A DNA stretch of 64,000 nucleotides from Polyangiaceae bacterium. GTDB lineage: Bacteria; Myxococcota_A; Polyangia; Polyangiales; Polyangiaceae. The translations under genes were made by a program, and so were the position numbers. The DNA lies in contig JADJXL010000028.1 in NCBI GenBank assembly GCA_016715885.1, positions 62,001 through 126,000 of the forward strand, read 5' to 3'. The notes under the pieces are model-generated. The model worked only from the letters and a program-made list of their open reading frames with translations. It had not been told where the DNA came from and made no database searches. Below, piece by piece: positions 16,407 to 25,393 of this stretch (positions within the stretch are counted from its first letter, which is position 1; each line of letters begins with the position of its first letter).

Positions 16407-18098
16407 ATGGGGACACCGCGCAGCTCACCGGTACCGGCGTTTGTCACGAGAGCAACGACGGGAGATGAAACGGCGACTTGGGCGCCCGAGCGTGCGTCGG
16501 GCTTCGCCCGCGGATGCGTCACGGAGGGGGAGCTGTGTTTTTTGGGCTCCCTTCACGAGCTCGTGGCCATCGGCCTGTACCGACCGTCACTCGACGCGCT
16601 CGTTTCAGGCGCGGGCCCCGTCGCTCGTCCTCCCATGGATCGCGCCTACCTCCTCAAGGTGCTCGAGGAAGAGACGAGCCGGCAGTTCGCTCATCCGCTC
16701 CGGCCCGTCGTCGAGCTGGTGTTGAACGCGGTGGATGCATCTACCGAGCGGCCGGCGCGAGTGGATGTGCGCATCGGCAGTGGCCTCGTGACGGTCTCCG
16801 ATACGGGCGTCGGCATGGATCTTTGCGCGATCCTGTCGCGGCTGCTCATCCCGTTCGCGACGGACAAACGCGCAGGTATCGACCTCGGACGTTTTGGCGT
16901 CGGATTTTTTTCCGTCATCGGGCTCGGGCTTCCCGACCCGAGAAGTTTGTCGATCGAGATTGAGACGGGCGATGGCAAGAGCGGGTTTGCGCTCTGCGTG
17001 CGAGCCGATGGTCCGGAAGTTTCGTCGCTCGTGTGTTCGATTCGGCGGGTCGCTCCGATGCAGGGCACCTGTGCTCGGCTGCGCTCAGCGCTTCTCGAGC
17101 CGGAATCGCTGCGCGCGTATTTGCGCGACACGCTGCACTTTTTTCCGGCTGACCGGTCGCTCATCGAGGTCGACGGAATGCCCATCAACGACGGTCGATT
17201 TCTCGTGGGCGGCAAGCAATTCGCCGACTCGATCGGCGGCGACGGTGGACCGCACGTCGCGCGGTATCACGTCGGCGGTCGAGGGCTCGCGATGGGGATC
17301 GGAGCTGCGACGTATCACGCGGGTGTGAAGGTCGAGGGATGCCTTGCGATTCCAGAGCTGTCGCTGATCGACTTTCCAGCGGCGGTGGAGCTGACCGAAG
17401 GGCGCGATGCCTTGAAGCCTTGCCGCACATTTCACGCGACGGCTGCGAGGTTTTACCGGCGCCTGGCCGAGCTCGGATCAGCGTCGGAAACACCGCGAAA
17501 AACCGCGGATCGTCTGGCCGAGCTTGCCGCGCAGATCAGCGCGCTGATGTTGCGCTCGACGGCGTGGACCGAAGTCGCGCCCGAACTTGCGCGGCGACTG
17601 CTCGGTCCCAATCGTTATTTGGTTTCCGTCGAGAGGCGCGAGCTGCTCGTTGGGTTTTTGGGGTCGACGATCGAAGAGCGACTCTTCGTGCCCGAAAGTT
17701 TTTGGGCGGAGCGCGAATGGCAAGGGTTTGTCCCCGGCGAGCGCGAGCTGCTCGAGAAGGAGCTCGAGATGACGCCAGTGGAGAGTTTGGCGAGCGTCGT
17801 GTGGCGCAGGCCCGATCTCGTTGGTTTGTGTGCCCTTGCCGCTCGCGTCGAACGGTCGGAGCAAGTGCTCGTGACGCTTGCGCGCGGTCGTCGTTTGCCG
17901 CCGGGGCCGCTTCCGTGCATCGGCGTGCGACAGACCATCGTCGTGCGCGAAGACTCGCCCGCGGTCACGGGTTTGTCCGGGTGGACCGAGACGTATGCGT
18001 TGCGGGTCGCCTTCGAGCGAGCTTGCGGAACGCGAGAGCCTGATCTCGAGCGAGAAATCATCGTCAACGAACCTCTCCTCACGCGCGGAGTCATCTGA
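16407..18098 (+). CDS. GHKL (Hsp90-like) ATPase, first of a coupled pair
   Basis: 563 residues. The GHKL ATP-binding motifs are complete: ELVLNAVDAS with E103 and N107 (N box), VSDTGVGMD (G1) and GRFGVGFFSVIGL (G2). A second domain around residues 230-350 ends in VELTEGRDALKP, a position comparable to the LPLNVSRE loop of HtpG. About 200 residues with no recognised motif follow. There is no histidine-kinase H box and no signal peptide, so it is not a sensor kinase. Its TGA overlaps the ATG of the next, paralogous gene by one base. The ATG at 16407 has only a weak ribosome binding site; a later start cannot be excluded. Confidence 0.85.
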   Translation: MGTPRSSPVPAFVTRATTGDETATWAPERASGFARGCVTEGELCFLGSLHELVAIGLYRPSLDALVSGAGPVARPPMDRAYLLKVLEEETSRQFAHPLRPVVELVLNAVDASTERPARVDVRIGSGLVTVSDTGVGMDLCAILSRLLIPFATDKRAGIDLGRFGVGFFSVIGLGLPDPRSLSIEIETGDGKSGFALCVRADGPEVSSLVCSIRRVAPMQGTCARLRSALLEPESLRAYLRDTLHFFPADRSLIEVDGMPINDGRFLVGGKQFADSIGGDGGPHVARYHVGGRGLAMGIGAATYHAGVKVEGCLAIPELSLIDFPAAVELTEGRDALKPCRTFHATAARFYRRLAELGSASETPRKTADRLAELAAQISALMLRSTAWTEVAPELARRLLGPNRYLVSVERRELLVGFLGSTIEERLFVPESFWAEREWQGFVPGERELLEKELEMTPVESLASVVWRRPDLVGLCALAARVERSEQVLVTLARGRRLPPGPLPCIGVRQTIVVREDSPAVTGLSGWTETYALRVAFERACGTREPDLEREIIVNEPLLTRGVI

Positions 18099-20185
18099 TG
18101 ACGGCCATTCATTCGGGACGTTTGTCGGACTTGCTGCTCGTGCGCGTGCACGGACGCACGGCTGCTTATTTGTCGGCAAGCCTCGCTGAACGCGAAGTCA
18201 TCGTGGAAGCGTGTCGCGAGGAAGCGACCGTTCCGGATTTGGCCGAACGCATCCTCGCCAGAACGATCTACTCGCAAGCCTCCACGCGCATCGCGCCCTT
18301 GCGCGAGCTCGTGCAGAACGCGCTCGATGCTTCGGCGAAGGGTCGAGCGATCGACATTCGTTCGTCGCTCGACGGCGCTGAGATCACGGTGACGGATCAC
18401 GGCAGTGGGATGACGGCCGACGGGATGCTCACGGACCTGCTCGTGCCGTTTCGCAGTGCCAAGGAGGACATCGAGGTTGCGATCGGGGAGCACGGCGTTG
18501 GATTTTTCAGTGCGCTCGAAATTGCGCCGCGTCTCGAGGTGAAGACGCGCACGGCGACGGACGCACATTGGTTGCGGGTCGAACCAATTGGATCGGGCCC
18601 GCCCTACGCCGACTTCGCATGGACGATCGGACCACTGCCGCGCGACGAGAGCCGCACGGGGACGAGCGTGCGGCTCCTCTTGAGCGAGCGGATCAGCCGA
18701 TCGCTCTTGGCTGCGGAGATCGGCGCTGCAGCGGCATTCGTGGATCCGTCGATCGCACGCATCTACGTCGATGGCGTAATGATCAACGTTGCGCGTGCGC
18801 GCATGAGGCGCGTGGCGAAAGTGGCGATGACGGACGAACGCCTTGGGGGTCTGGGCGAGCTCGAGTTGTGGATCGGTCGCGAAGGTGCGGGCACGCCGCC
18901 GCAACTGACGATCACGCAGCGCGGGCTTCTCGTAGCGACGCGACAGGATCCGTTCACGTCTCCGGAGCTTGGTCTGCATCGCGATCTTGCGAGGGCCATT
19001 CTATCGGCGGGGTTTGGCTTCGTGGTGGACTTGCCGCTCGACGTGCCGCTCAACAAGGGTCGTTCGGGCGTGACGGCGTACGCCGCGAGTGCTGTGGATG
19101 CGGCGGTGGTGACGGCGTTCGAGAGGTTTGTCCTGCACGATGCATTGTACGATCGTGAACTGTTGCGCGCGGTGGATCACCGCCTCTCTTCGGTGCTCGA
19201 TCGATTGCTCACGATTGCCTTGTCCGGACAAACGATCCCCAAGGAAACGCCTGCCTCTACGGAGGATGTTGCGTCGTCCCGGCGCCCGTCGTCGCTAGCC
19301 TCGCCGCCGGAATCGGAACGGCGTTTGCAGAAGCCCAAGCCGACGGTGGCGGCGCCCGAGGAAGTCGTGCGGTTTGCCGATGCGCTGCTCGACACGCCAT
19401 CTTTGCGAGTGACGATCCTGAGCGACACGCACGAGACCAGTTTTGGCGTGCTCACGTTGCGTCACGCATTCGAGCTGTATCGAGCGGGCCGGTTGCGGCT
19501 CGCGGGTGAGCCGCTCGTTGCGGGACGGGCCTACATATCGCTACACGATCCGCTCGCGGATGCGCTTTGGCGTCGCCTGTCGGCGCTCGAACCGATGAAT
19601 GGTCATGGGGGCTCGCATGATCGGCGGTCGCGCACGGTGGGGGCATTTGCAATGGCGCGGGTGGATCGCGAAACGCTTCTCACGAGTGCGCGTGGGCTCC
19701 GTGGAGTGGAGGCGGTGGCGTCGGCGATGACGATTCTCGAAGGGATCGACGCGGCAGTTTCACTGGCAGCGGAGATGGCACCATCGCCGATTTCGGTGCA
19801 CCAGGACTTGTATGGTCCGGACGAGATGGCACACACGGATGGAAGTGGGATCAGCGTCAATTTGGCGTCGGGGCGGGTACGTGCGCTCTTGATTTCGGTG
19901 CTCCATCAGGACGACACGGCGGCATTTGGAGCGCTCGTGGACTTGGTGCTGCACGAAAAGACGCACGTATCGCTGGCGAGTTTCGTGCCTCATGCGAATG
20001 CCGAGCACGGCGCGAGTTTTTACCGGCGCAAGGATCAGTTGCGTCGTCGACTGCTCGAAGCGGTGGCGACGGGCGCCGTGGGTGATCCGATCGCGTGGCT
20101 TCGCGCGGCGCGGCGCGGATTGACGTGCATCGAGCTGCCGTCGCCGGAAGCGCTTGCTGCCGTATTTCGCGTCGCTGCGGCGTGA
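18098..20185 (+). CDS. GHKL ATPase fused to an HExxH zincin-like domain
   Basis: 695 residues. The N-terminal GHKL module has ELVQNALDAS (E70, N74), VTDHGSGMT and GEHGVGFFSALE. The second domain ends VDLPLDVPLNKGRSGVT, parallel to the partner protein, so the two are paralogues over about 350 residues. After a Ser/Pro-rich linker (about 380-420) comes a separate C-terminal domain with VLHEKTHVSL, giving the zinc-binding HExxH at H619-E620-H623, followed twelve residues later by NAEHGASFYRRKDQLRRRLL (E636, H637). The HExxH then EH-x-x-F arrangement resembles SprT/YgjP-type metalloproteases. This suggests an ATPase controlling a protease. A GC-rich hairpin follows the stop. Confidence 0.85.
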   Translation: MTAIHSGRLSDLLLVRVHGRTAAYLSASLAEREVIVEACREEATVPDLAERILARTIYSQASTRIAPLRELVQNALDASAKGRAIDIRSSLDGAEITVTDHGSGMTADGMLTDLLVPFRSAKEDIEVAIGEHGVGFFSALEIAPRLEVKTRTATDAHWLRVEPIGSGPPYADFAWTIGPLPRDESRTGTSVRLLLSERISRSLLAAEIGAAAAFVDPSIARIYVDGVMINVARARMRRVAKVAMTDERLGGLGELELWIGREGAGTPPQLTITQRGLLVATRQDPFTSPELGLHRDLARAILSAGFGFVVDLPLDVPLNKGRSGVTAYAASAVDAAVVTAFERFVLHDALYDRELLRAVDHRLSSVLDRLLTIALSGQTIPKETPASTEDVASSRRPSSLASPPESERRLQKPKPTVAAPEEVVRFADALLDTPSLRVTILSDTHETSFGVLTLRHAFELYRAGRLRLAGEPLVAGRAYISLHDPLADALWRRLSALEPMNGHGGSHDRRSRTVGAFAMARVDRETLLTSARGLRGVEAVASAMTILEGIDAAVSLAAEMAPSPISVHQDLYGPDEMAHTDGSGISVNLASGRVRALLISVLHQDDTAAFGALVDLVLHEKTHVSLASFVPHANAEHGASFYRRKDQLRRRLLEAVATGAVGDPIAWLRAARRGLTCIELPSPEALAAVFRVAAA

Positions 20186-20213
20186 AGTCGAGTGGCTGCG
20201 CATGCGTCGAATA

Positions 20214-20257
20214 CGGCGCGCCCGCGTCGTGTCGCGTAGCTCGTCGCGGGCGCGCCG
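20214..20257. terminator. GC-rich hairpin after the GHKL pair
   Basis: Perfect 13-bp arms CGGCGCGCCCGCG (20214-20226) and CGCGGGCGCGCCG (20245-20257), 18-nt loop, 29 bp after the stop codon. No U-run follows, so termination strength is uncertain. Confidence 0.55.
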
Positions 20258-20695
20258 ATTGCGTCGTGCGCGATGCAAGCTGCAAGCAGCTTTGCCACGA
20301 CGTGTTTGTCTAGCGGTTTTCTTGTCCTTTTGAACGATGCCGCGTATTGTCCAGGCGCGCTGGGATTTCCCTGTGAGGGATTTTCTTGGCTAGCCATCGG
20401 GGCCAGATCGTTCTATCTTGCCTTGGTTCGCGGTATCAGCGGGGTCGGAACGGCACAAACACCCGGAACGGCGCTCGCGACCTCGAGGCATTCACCCCGA
20501 GGATCAACGTCAACGCTCGGGTTTTTCCGAATTCGCAATGTTCGACACGCCGCTCGATCCTGCTCACGTCAAGGCATCCAGGTTGCTCGTTAGGCAGCCG
20601 AATTGTCTGCGCGACTTGGGTAGCCATTGGAGCGTATGGGGCAAAGCAGGCGTCGAGGTTGGTCCAGGTCAATCCAAGGACAAAGAGGTGCTCTA
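20258..20695. other. Intergenic region before the signalling cluster
   Basis: About 440 bases without a convincing gene. Frames that cross it lack good ribosome binding sites and have no recognisable product. It presumably holds the promoter of the V4R gene; I could not single out a strong -35/-10 pair. Confidence 0.5.
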
Positions 20696-21172
20696 ATGGG
20701 TCTCATCCAAGAAGTCGCTCAGACCCACAGGCCGATTCTGGGAAACGACATTCCGCTGTTGGTCTTCCGCGTGTTCCGGCACTTTTCGGCGGGTTACGTC
20801 GAGGAAGTGCTTGGACGCGGGGCGGCGGTCGTTTTTCAGAACGGCGGCAGGGAGCTTGGCAAAGAAGCTGGTCAGATGTTGTACAAGCCGAATACGCAAG
20901 ACTACCTCAAAGAGGTGGTCGATTTCGTGCGGGATTCGCGCATCGGCATTCTCATCCCGCGCCAACTCGATGACAAGTTGCTCGTCGTCGATCTCGACGA
21001 ATGCATCACTTGCGCGGGCATGGCGAGTATTTCGAAGCGGATCTGCCACTTCGAGGTCGGGTTTGTCGCCGGTGTCACCGAGGTTCTGATCAAGAGAAAG
21101 CCGAAGGCGTACGAGACAAAGTGCGGCGCCAACGGCGAAGGTACGTGTCAGGTAACGGTCGAATTGGGCTAG
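20696..21172 (+). CDS. V4R-domain protein
   Basis: 158 residues from the ATG at 20696, preceded by AAGAGG; a TTG 69 bp upstream is less likely. The body matches the V4R (4-vinyl reductase) fold: a helical start (FRHFSAGYVEEVLGRGAAVVFQNGGRELGKEAG), then LDECITCAGMASISKRICHFEVGFVAGVTEVL, which holds the conserved Cys residues, and an end with CGANGEGTCQVTVEL. V4R domains bind small hydrophobic molecules or act as adaptors, and share the fold of TRAPP Bet3. It starts the signalling cluster, 173 bp before a roadblock gene. Confidence 0.88.
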   Translation: MGLIQEVAQTHRPILGNDIPLLVFRVFRHFSAGYVEEVLGRGAAVVFQNGGRELGKEAGQMLYKPNTQDYLKEVVDFVRDSRIGILIPRQLDDKLLVVDLDECITCAGMASISKRICHFEVGFVAGVTEVLIKRKPKAYETKCGANGEGTCQVTVELG

Positions 21173-21345
21173 CGATCGCCACCACAGGCGGTGGCCGTCT
21201 CGCCACGCACCGATCATTGTCGCCGACCACTCGGAAAATCGGCGCTCGATGATTGGTGGAGGGGCGGAACATGTCCCGGACGCGGCGCCCGGGCTGAAGG
21301 GTGAGCTCAAGCCAAAGGTGCTTGGCTACCTGCACAGGAGGAGAC

Positions 21346-21720
21346 GTGGGAGCTGGAAGTCGAGTCGAAAAAATCCAGGAGATTCTTCGCAGTCTACGTT
21401 CGGTATCGCCCGACATCATGGGGTCGGCGATGGTGAGCACCGACGGCTTCGTCATTGCATCGCTGCTACCGAGTGAGATTGACGAAGAGCTGGTCTCTGG
21501 TATGGCCGCCGCATTGCTCGGTGTCGGCGAGCGTATCGCCCACGAGCTCATGGGGGGCCAGATGGAGCAGACGTACGTGCGCGGCAAGCAGGGGTACGTC
21601 ATCCTGAACGCCGTCGGACAAGAGGCGCTCCTCATCGTCCTCACAACGCCGGACGCCAAGCTTGGTCTCGTGTTCCTCGACATTCGCCGGCGTGTTGGTG
21701 AGTTGGCGAAGATCGTGTGA
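21346..21720 (+). CDS. Roadblock/LC7-domain protein (MglB-like)
   Basis: 124 residues from the GTG at 21346, chosen because a perfect AGGAGG ends five bases before it. The whole protein is one roadblock domain: EILRSLRSVSPDIMGSAMVSTDGFVIAS, then MAAALLGVGERIAHEL and LLIVLTTPDAKLGLVFLDIRR. Roadblock proteins dimerise and bind small Ras-like GTPases; MglB of Myxococcus is the GAP of the polarity GTPase MglA. No GTPase gene lies nearby, so a target cannot be named. Confidence 0.92.
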   Translation: MGAGSRVEKIQEILRSLRSVSPDIMGSAMVSTDGFVIASLLPSEIDEELVSGMAAALLGVGERIAHELMGGQMEQTYVRGKQGYVILNAVGQEALLIVLTTPDAKLGLVFLDIRRRVGELAKIV

Positions 21721-21750
21721 TGACATGTTGCTGACCATGGGTTTCTCGAC

Positions 21751-22518
21751 GTGAATGCTCGACTGGCCTTTGGCGGGCTTTTGCTTCTGGGGATTGCGGA
21801 TCTCGGGCTGATCAACTTCAAGCTCGCGCCCGAATACGCCGACCAGCAGGCAAAGCTTGCCATGGCTACCGCGTCCGCAAGCTCGGCCAAGCCGACAGCA
21901 CCTCCGCAGGCGGCAACGCCGAAGGCAACGGCGCCGCCGGCTCCGGAGCCAACGCCCGTGCCTCCTGCGACCGCGTCGGCAACGCCGGAGCCACAAGCTT
22001 CCGCCACCGCAGAACCCCAGCCGTCAGCAGAACCTACGCCGCCGGCATCAGCCGCGGCGGAACCACCGGCCCCTGCGCAGCCCGAACCGACAGTCGCTCC
22101 GCCACCAGCGGAAACGACACCGCCACCACCGCCGCCTCCGCCGCCACCTCCTCCGTCTCCGGAGCCGGTTGCAGCGGGAGAAACCCCCGGGCCTGTCGGC
22201 GACATCATTTTCGACCTGGATTCGGTGCGGCTCAACGCTGCAGCCAAAACCTCGCTCGAAGGCGTCGTGCAGCACATGAAAGCCAATCCCTCGCTGAAAG
22301 TCCACATCCGGGGACATTCGGATCAAATGGGATCGCGCGAACACAATCTGGAGCTCAGCAGAAAACGCGCGGCATCCGTGGAAAACTTCCTCCACGGCGC
22401 TGGTATACCTGGCTCTAGAATCACGACCGAAGCCATGGGTGGCCGTAAGCCTGTGGATCCCAGCAACACGCCAGAAGCTTGGGCTCGAAATCGGCGTGTC
22501 GAGATCGAGTGGCGGTAA
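21751..22518 (+). CDS. OmpA-family protein with Pro/Ala-rich linker
   Basis: 255 residues from a GTG at 21751. A membrane segment or uncleaved signal (LAFGGLLLLGIADLGLINF) is followed by about 110 residues of Ala/Pro/Thr-rich linker with a run of prolines. The OmpA/MotB C-terminal domain starts at GDIIFDLDSVRLN and contains VHIRGHSDQMGSREHNLELSRKRAASVENFL, with the Asp and Arg that bind diaminopimelate in peptidoglycan. It probably links the inner membrane to the cell wall across the periplasm. It sits 30 bp after the roadblock gene and 19 bp before the coiled-coil gene. Confidence 0.9.
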   Translation: MNARLAFGGLLLLGIADLGLINFKLAPEYADQQAKLAMATASASSAKPTAPPQAATPKATAPPAPEPTPVPPATASATPEPQASATAEPQPSAEPTPPASAAAEPPAPAQPEPTVAPPPAETTPPPPPPPPPPPPSPEPVAAGETPGPVGDIIFDLDSVRLNAAAKTSLEGVVQHMKANPSLKVHIRGHSDQMGSREHNLELSRKRAASVENFLHGAGIPGSRITTEAMGGRKPVDPSNTPEAWARNRRVEIEWR

Positions 22519-22537
22519 CCGAGGACTTGAGGAAGGA

Positions 22538-24325
22538 ATGGACCTGATCCAGTCGATTTGGTTGTCTTCCGCGGCGGGCGCTGGCTTGTTTTTTGGAGCC
22601 GGCCTTCTCGTGAGCAAGGCGTTCCCCGGAAAAGGGGGCGATGGTGCCAATGCTGGCCTCGTTGAGGCCGAAAAGGAGGCACGTCAACGCGCGGAAGCTC
22701 AAGTCACAGCGCTCGAGCAGCGACAGGCCGAGCTCACTCAGTCGCTCGAAGGCGAGCGCAGTCGCGCCCAAGAAGGGCAAAACGCACGCGCGGAAGCGCA
22801 GAAGTTACGCGAGCAGGTCAGTCAGCTTCAGGCTGAATTGAATCGAGCGCGAGCTGCCGCATCGGGCCCGTCTCCTGCCGAAGCGCAGCTTCGCCAGGAA
22901 AACGCGGACTTGCGCCAGCGTATGGCCGGTGCCGAGCAAGCATCGCAAGCCTACGCAGCCGAACACGCGCGCGCCCAGGACCTCGAACAACGCCTCGCAG
23001 CCGCGCTCGCCCAAGCAGGAGCCGCTCAAGGCAGCGGTGCGCAAAAGCAGGAGCTCGAGCGACGCCTTGCCGCCGCGCAAGCCGAAGCTCAAGCCGCGCA
23101 AGCACAACTGCGCGATGCCAAGACCCAGGCCGATCAGCTTCGCGCCGGGGCGCAACGAGCCGAACAGCTCGCCGCCGAAAACGCGCAGCTCCGATCACGC
23201 CAAGGTGGCTCGGACAAACTCGGTGCCGAGCTTGCGACGGAAAAGGCCAAGGTCACGCAGCTCCAAAATCAGGTCGCTGCGCTGCAGAAGACGGCGGAGA
23301 ACACGGGCAAACTCGCCGCCGACCTGACGACCGAAAAAACCAAAGTTCGCGAGCTCGAACAGAAGCTCGCCGCTGCGTCCAAGTCGTCCGGCGATTCGAG
23401 CAAGCTCACGCAAGAGATCGCTGCCGAAAAGGCGAAGGTGCAGCAGCTTCAAGCGCAAATCGCAACGCTCCAGCAAGCGGCCAACGAAGCCGCTCGTTTG
23501 GGGCTCGAGCTGGCCAATGCGCGCACCAAGGTCAACGACCTCGAATCGAGGCTCGCAAAGGCGCCTGCCGCTGGGGCAAACCCCCAGGAATTCGACCGCC
23601 TCCGCACGGAAAACACCAAGCTGAGCGGCGAGCTCGACATCATGAAGCGCACGGCAATCTCGCAAAAAGATTACGACGCGCTGAAAAAGACGAACAACGA
23701 CATGGCGCTGCGCATGCGCACGCTCGAGCAACGCGCTTCGGAGACGGATTATTACGCGAATGAAAATAGTGAACTGCGTCGCCGCGTAGAAGAGCTCGAA
23801 GCCATCGCGCTGGAAGCCAAACAAATGCGCCGGCGCATCACGGACTTGGAAGCCCAAGCATTCGCCATCGCGGCATCGAAGACGAAAGACAAGGGTGCGG
23901 CAGGAAAAACCGCCGCAGGGCAAGCACAGGTAGCGCCATCGGGCAGTGAACGAAGGCTCGAAGAACTGCTCGAAGAAGCCATGTCGTCGCTCATTCGTGA
24001 AGAGACCGGCGGTCGTGCAGTCGTCTTGTCGGATACGCGCGGCCTCTTGCTCGCATCAGCCGGCGAACCGAAGTATCAAAACGAGCTGGCCGCAGCGGCA
24101 TCGGTCGTCGCAGAAGTCGCGGAAAAAGTAAGGTTGCTGCTTCCCTTTGCCGAACCGCAAACGCTGCACCTGTCCGACGTGAACAACGTCATCGTGAAGA
24201 CGCGATGGCTGCGACTCGAAGACGACACGTTGGCGCTCAGCGTCCTCGGCTTCAGTGAAGACATGCCGGATCCCACGGAAGACAAGGTTGCCAAGACCGT
24301 GTCGAAGCTCATGTCGTACGGTTGA
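22538..24325 (+). CDS. Membrane-anchored coiled-coil protein with C-terminal roadblock domain
   Basis: 595 residues from the ATG at 22538, preceded by GAGGAAGGA. One transmembrane helix (about residues 5-26, LSSAAGAGLFFGAGLLVS) is followed by about 420 residues of coiled coil rich in Ala, Glu, Gln and Lys (repeats such as AEKAKVQQLQAQIATL). The final 125 residues (from SERRLEELLEEAMSSLI, with GGRAVVLSDTRGLLLASAG) look like a roadblock/LC7 domain. The plan suggests a cytoplasmic rod holding a roadblock platform away from the membrane. It lies between an OmpA-like gene and a histidine kinase gene in one co-directional run. Confidence 0.82.
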   Translation: MDLIQSIWLSSAAGAGLFFGAGLLVSKAFPGKGGDGANAGLVEAEKEARQRAEAQVTALEQRQAELTQSLEGERSRAQEGQNARAEAQKLREQVSQLQAELNRARAAASGPSPAEAQLRQENADLRQRMAGAEQASQAYAAEHARAQDLEQRLAAALAQAGAAQGSGAQKQELERRLAAAQAEAQAAQAQLRDAKTQADQLRAGAQRAEQLAAENAQLRSRQGGSDKLGAELATEKAKVTQLQNQVAALQKTAENTGKLAADLTTEKTKVRELEQKLAAASKSSGDSSKLTQEIAAEKAKVQQLQAQIATLQQAANEAARLGLELANARTKVNDLESRLAKAPAAGANPQEFDRLRTENTKLSGELDIMKRTAISQKDYDALKKTNNDMALRMRTLEQRASETDYYANENSELRRRVEELEAIALEAKQMRRRITDLEAQAFAIAASKTKDKGAAGKTAAGQAQVAPSGSERRLEELLEEAMSSLIREETGGRAVVLSDTRGLLLASAGEPKYQNELAAAASVVAEVAEKVRLLLPFAEPQTLHLSDVNNVIVKTRWLRLEDDTLALSVLGFSEDMPDPTEDKVAKTVSKLMSYG

Positions 24326-24360
24326 CCTTCGCCTTCACCGCTCCCTCGATCCGCTGAACC

Positions 24361-25386
24361 ATGAGGAAGAGCCCCACCAACGTGCCTTTTGCTCCGGGGA
24401 CGTCCTTGCTCGACGAGATCGGCGTCGGCCTGGTGATCATCGGAGATGGCGGCGAGATCCTCGTGACCAACCGAGTCGCCGATGGGCTGCTCATGGGACG
24501 CACCGGCGGCGTTCCGCTCATGCACAAGCTCTTCGATCTCCTCGATGCGGCGGAGCGAACCGAATCGGGAAGACGCACGCGAGAGACCACGGTCGATCTC
24601 ATCGATGAAGCCGGCAAGAAGACGATCGTCAGCGTGCGCATCATCAGCTCGCGTCGTCTCGGCACGCTCATCACGCTCACCGACGTGACCGAAACCGAAC
24701 GGTCTCAGGCGGAGCGTCGGCAGATCGAACGGCTCAGCGAAGTTGGCAAGGCGTGCGCAATGGTGGCGCACGAAATCGGCAATCCGCTCGCAGCCATCAA
24801 AGCAACCATCCAGTCGATCGAGCACGAAGCCGATGCCGCCGGCCTTGGTGACTCGCTTCAAGCTGTCAATCGCGAGATCGACCGGCTCAACAACATGCTC
24901 GGACAGCTCCTCGGGTTTGTCCGACACAGACCCCCGCGCAGGACCAAGAGCGACATCCAGACGATCGTGAGCCGAGCGCGTAGCATGGCCGAGGGGCGGC
25001 TCGAGCGGATTCGGTTCACGGCGCGTTATGGAACGCTCCGTCCCTTGTGGATCGACCAGGACCAACTGCAGCAAGTGCTGTTGAACCTCTTCATCAACGC
25101 GGCCGACGCGATGCCCGATGGCGGGGACTTGTGGGTCTATGCGGGGATCGAGGAAGAACAGATGCTTCTTCGGGTCGAGGATTCGGGGATTGGAATTCCC
25201 CCGGAATTCGTCGACAAAGTGTTCGATTCGTTCTTCACGACCAAACCGACGGGAACGGGTCTTGGTCTTTCGATATGTTATCGAATCGTGACCGACCACG
25301 GCGGATCGATCACGATCGGAGGCCGGAGCGGTAATGTCTCCGGCACGTGCGTTACGATCACCTTACCCATCATGACCGGTAGGTAG
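24361..25386 (+). CDS. PAS-containing sensor histidine kinase
   Basis: 341 residues, no membrane segment. A PAS-like domain occupies about residues 15-115 (LLDEIGVGLVIIGDGGEILVTNRVAD). The H box is MVAHEIGNPLAAIKA with H137 as phosphorylation site. The ATPase part has LFINAADAMPDGG (N box), VEDSGIGIPPE (G1), FFTTKPTGTGLGLSI (F/G2). This is an NtrB-type cytoplasmic kinase. The response regulator gene starts eight bases after its stop, so the two are almost surely a pair. Confidence 0.95.
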   Translation: MRKSPTNVPFAPGTSLLDEIGVGLVIIGDGGEILVTNRVADGLLMGRTGGVPLMHKLFDLLDAAERTESGRRTRETTVDLIDEAGKKTIVSVRIISSRRLGTLITLTDVTETERSQAERRQIERLSEVGKACAMVAHEIGNPLAAIKATIQSIEHEADAAGLGDSLQAVNREIDRLNNMLGQLLGFVRHRPPRRTKSDIQTIVSRARSMAEGRLERIRFTARYGTLRPLWIDQDQLQQVLLNLFINAADAMPDGGDLWVYAGIEEEQMLLRVEDSGIGIPPEFVDKVFDSFFTTKPTGTGLGLSICYRIVTDHGGSITIGGRSGNVSGTCVTITLPIMTGR

Positions 25387-25393
25387 AACAGCC

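Noticed and set aside
21090..22307. 405-codon minus-strand frame with a Gly-rich run across the V4R-OmpA region
   Set aside because: The Gly run is the complement of the OmpA protein's Pro/Ala linker; roadblock and OmpA domains are real on the plus strand.
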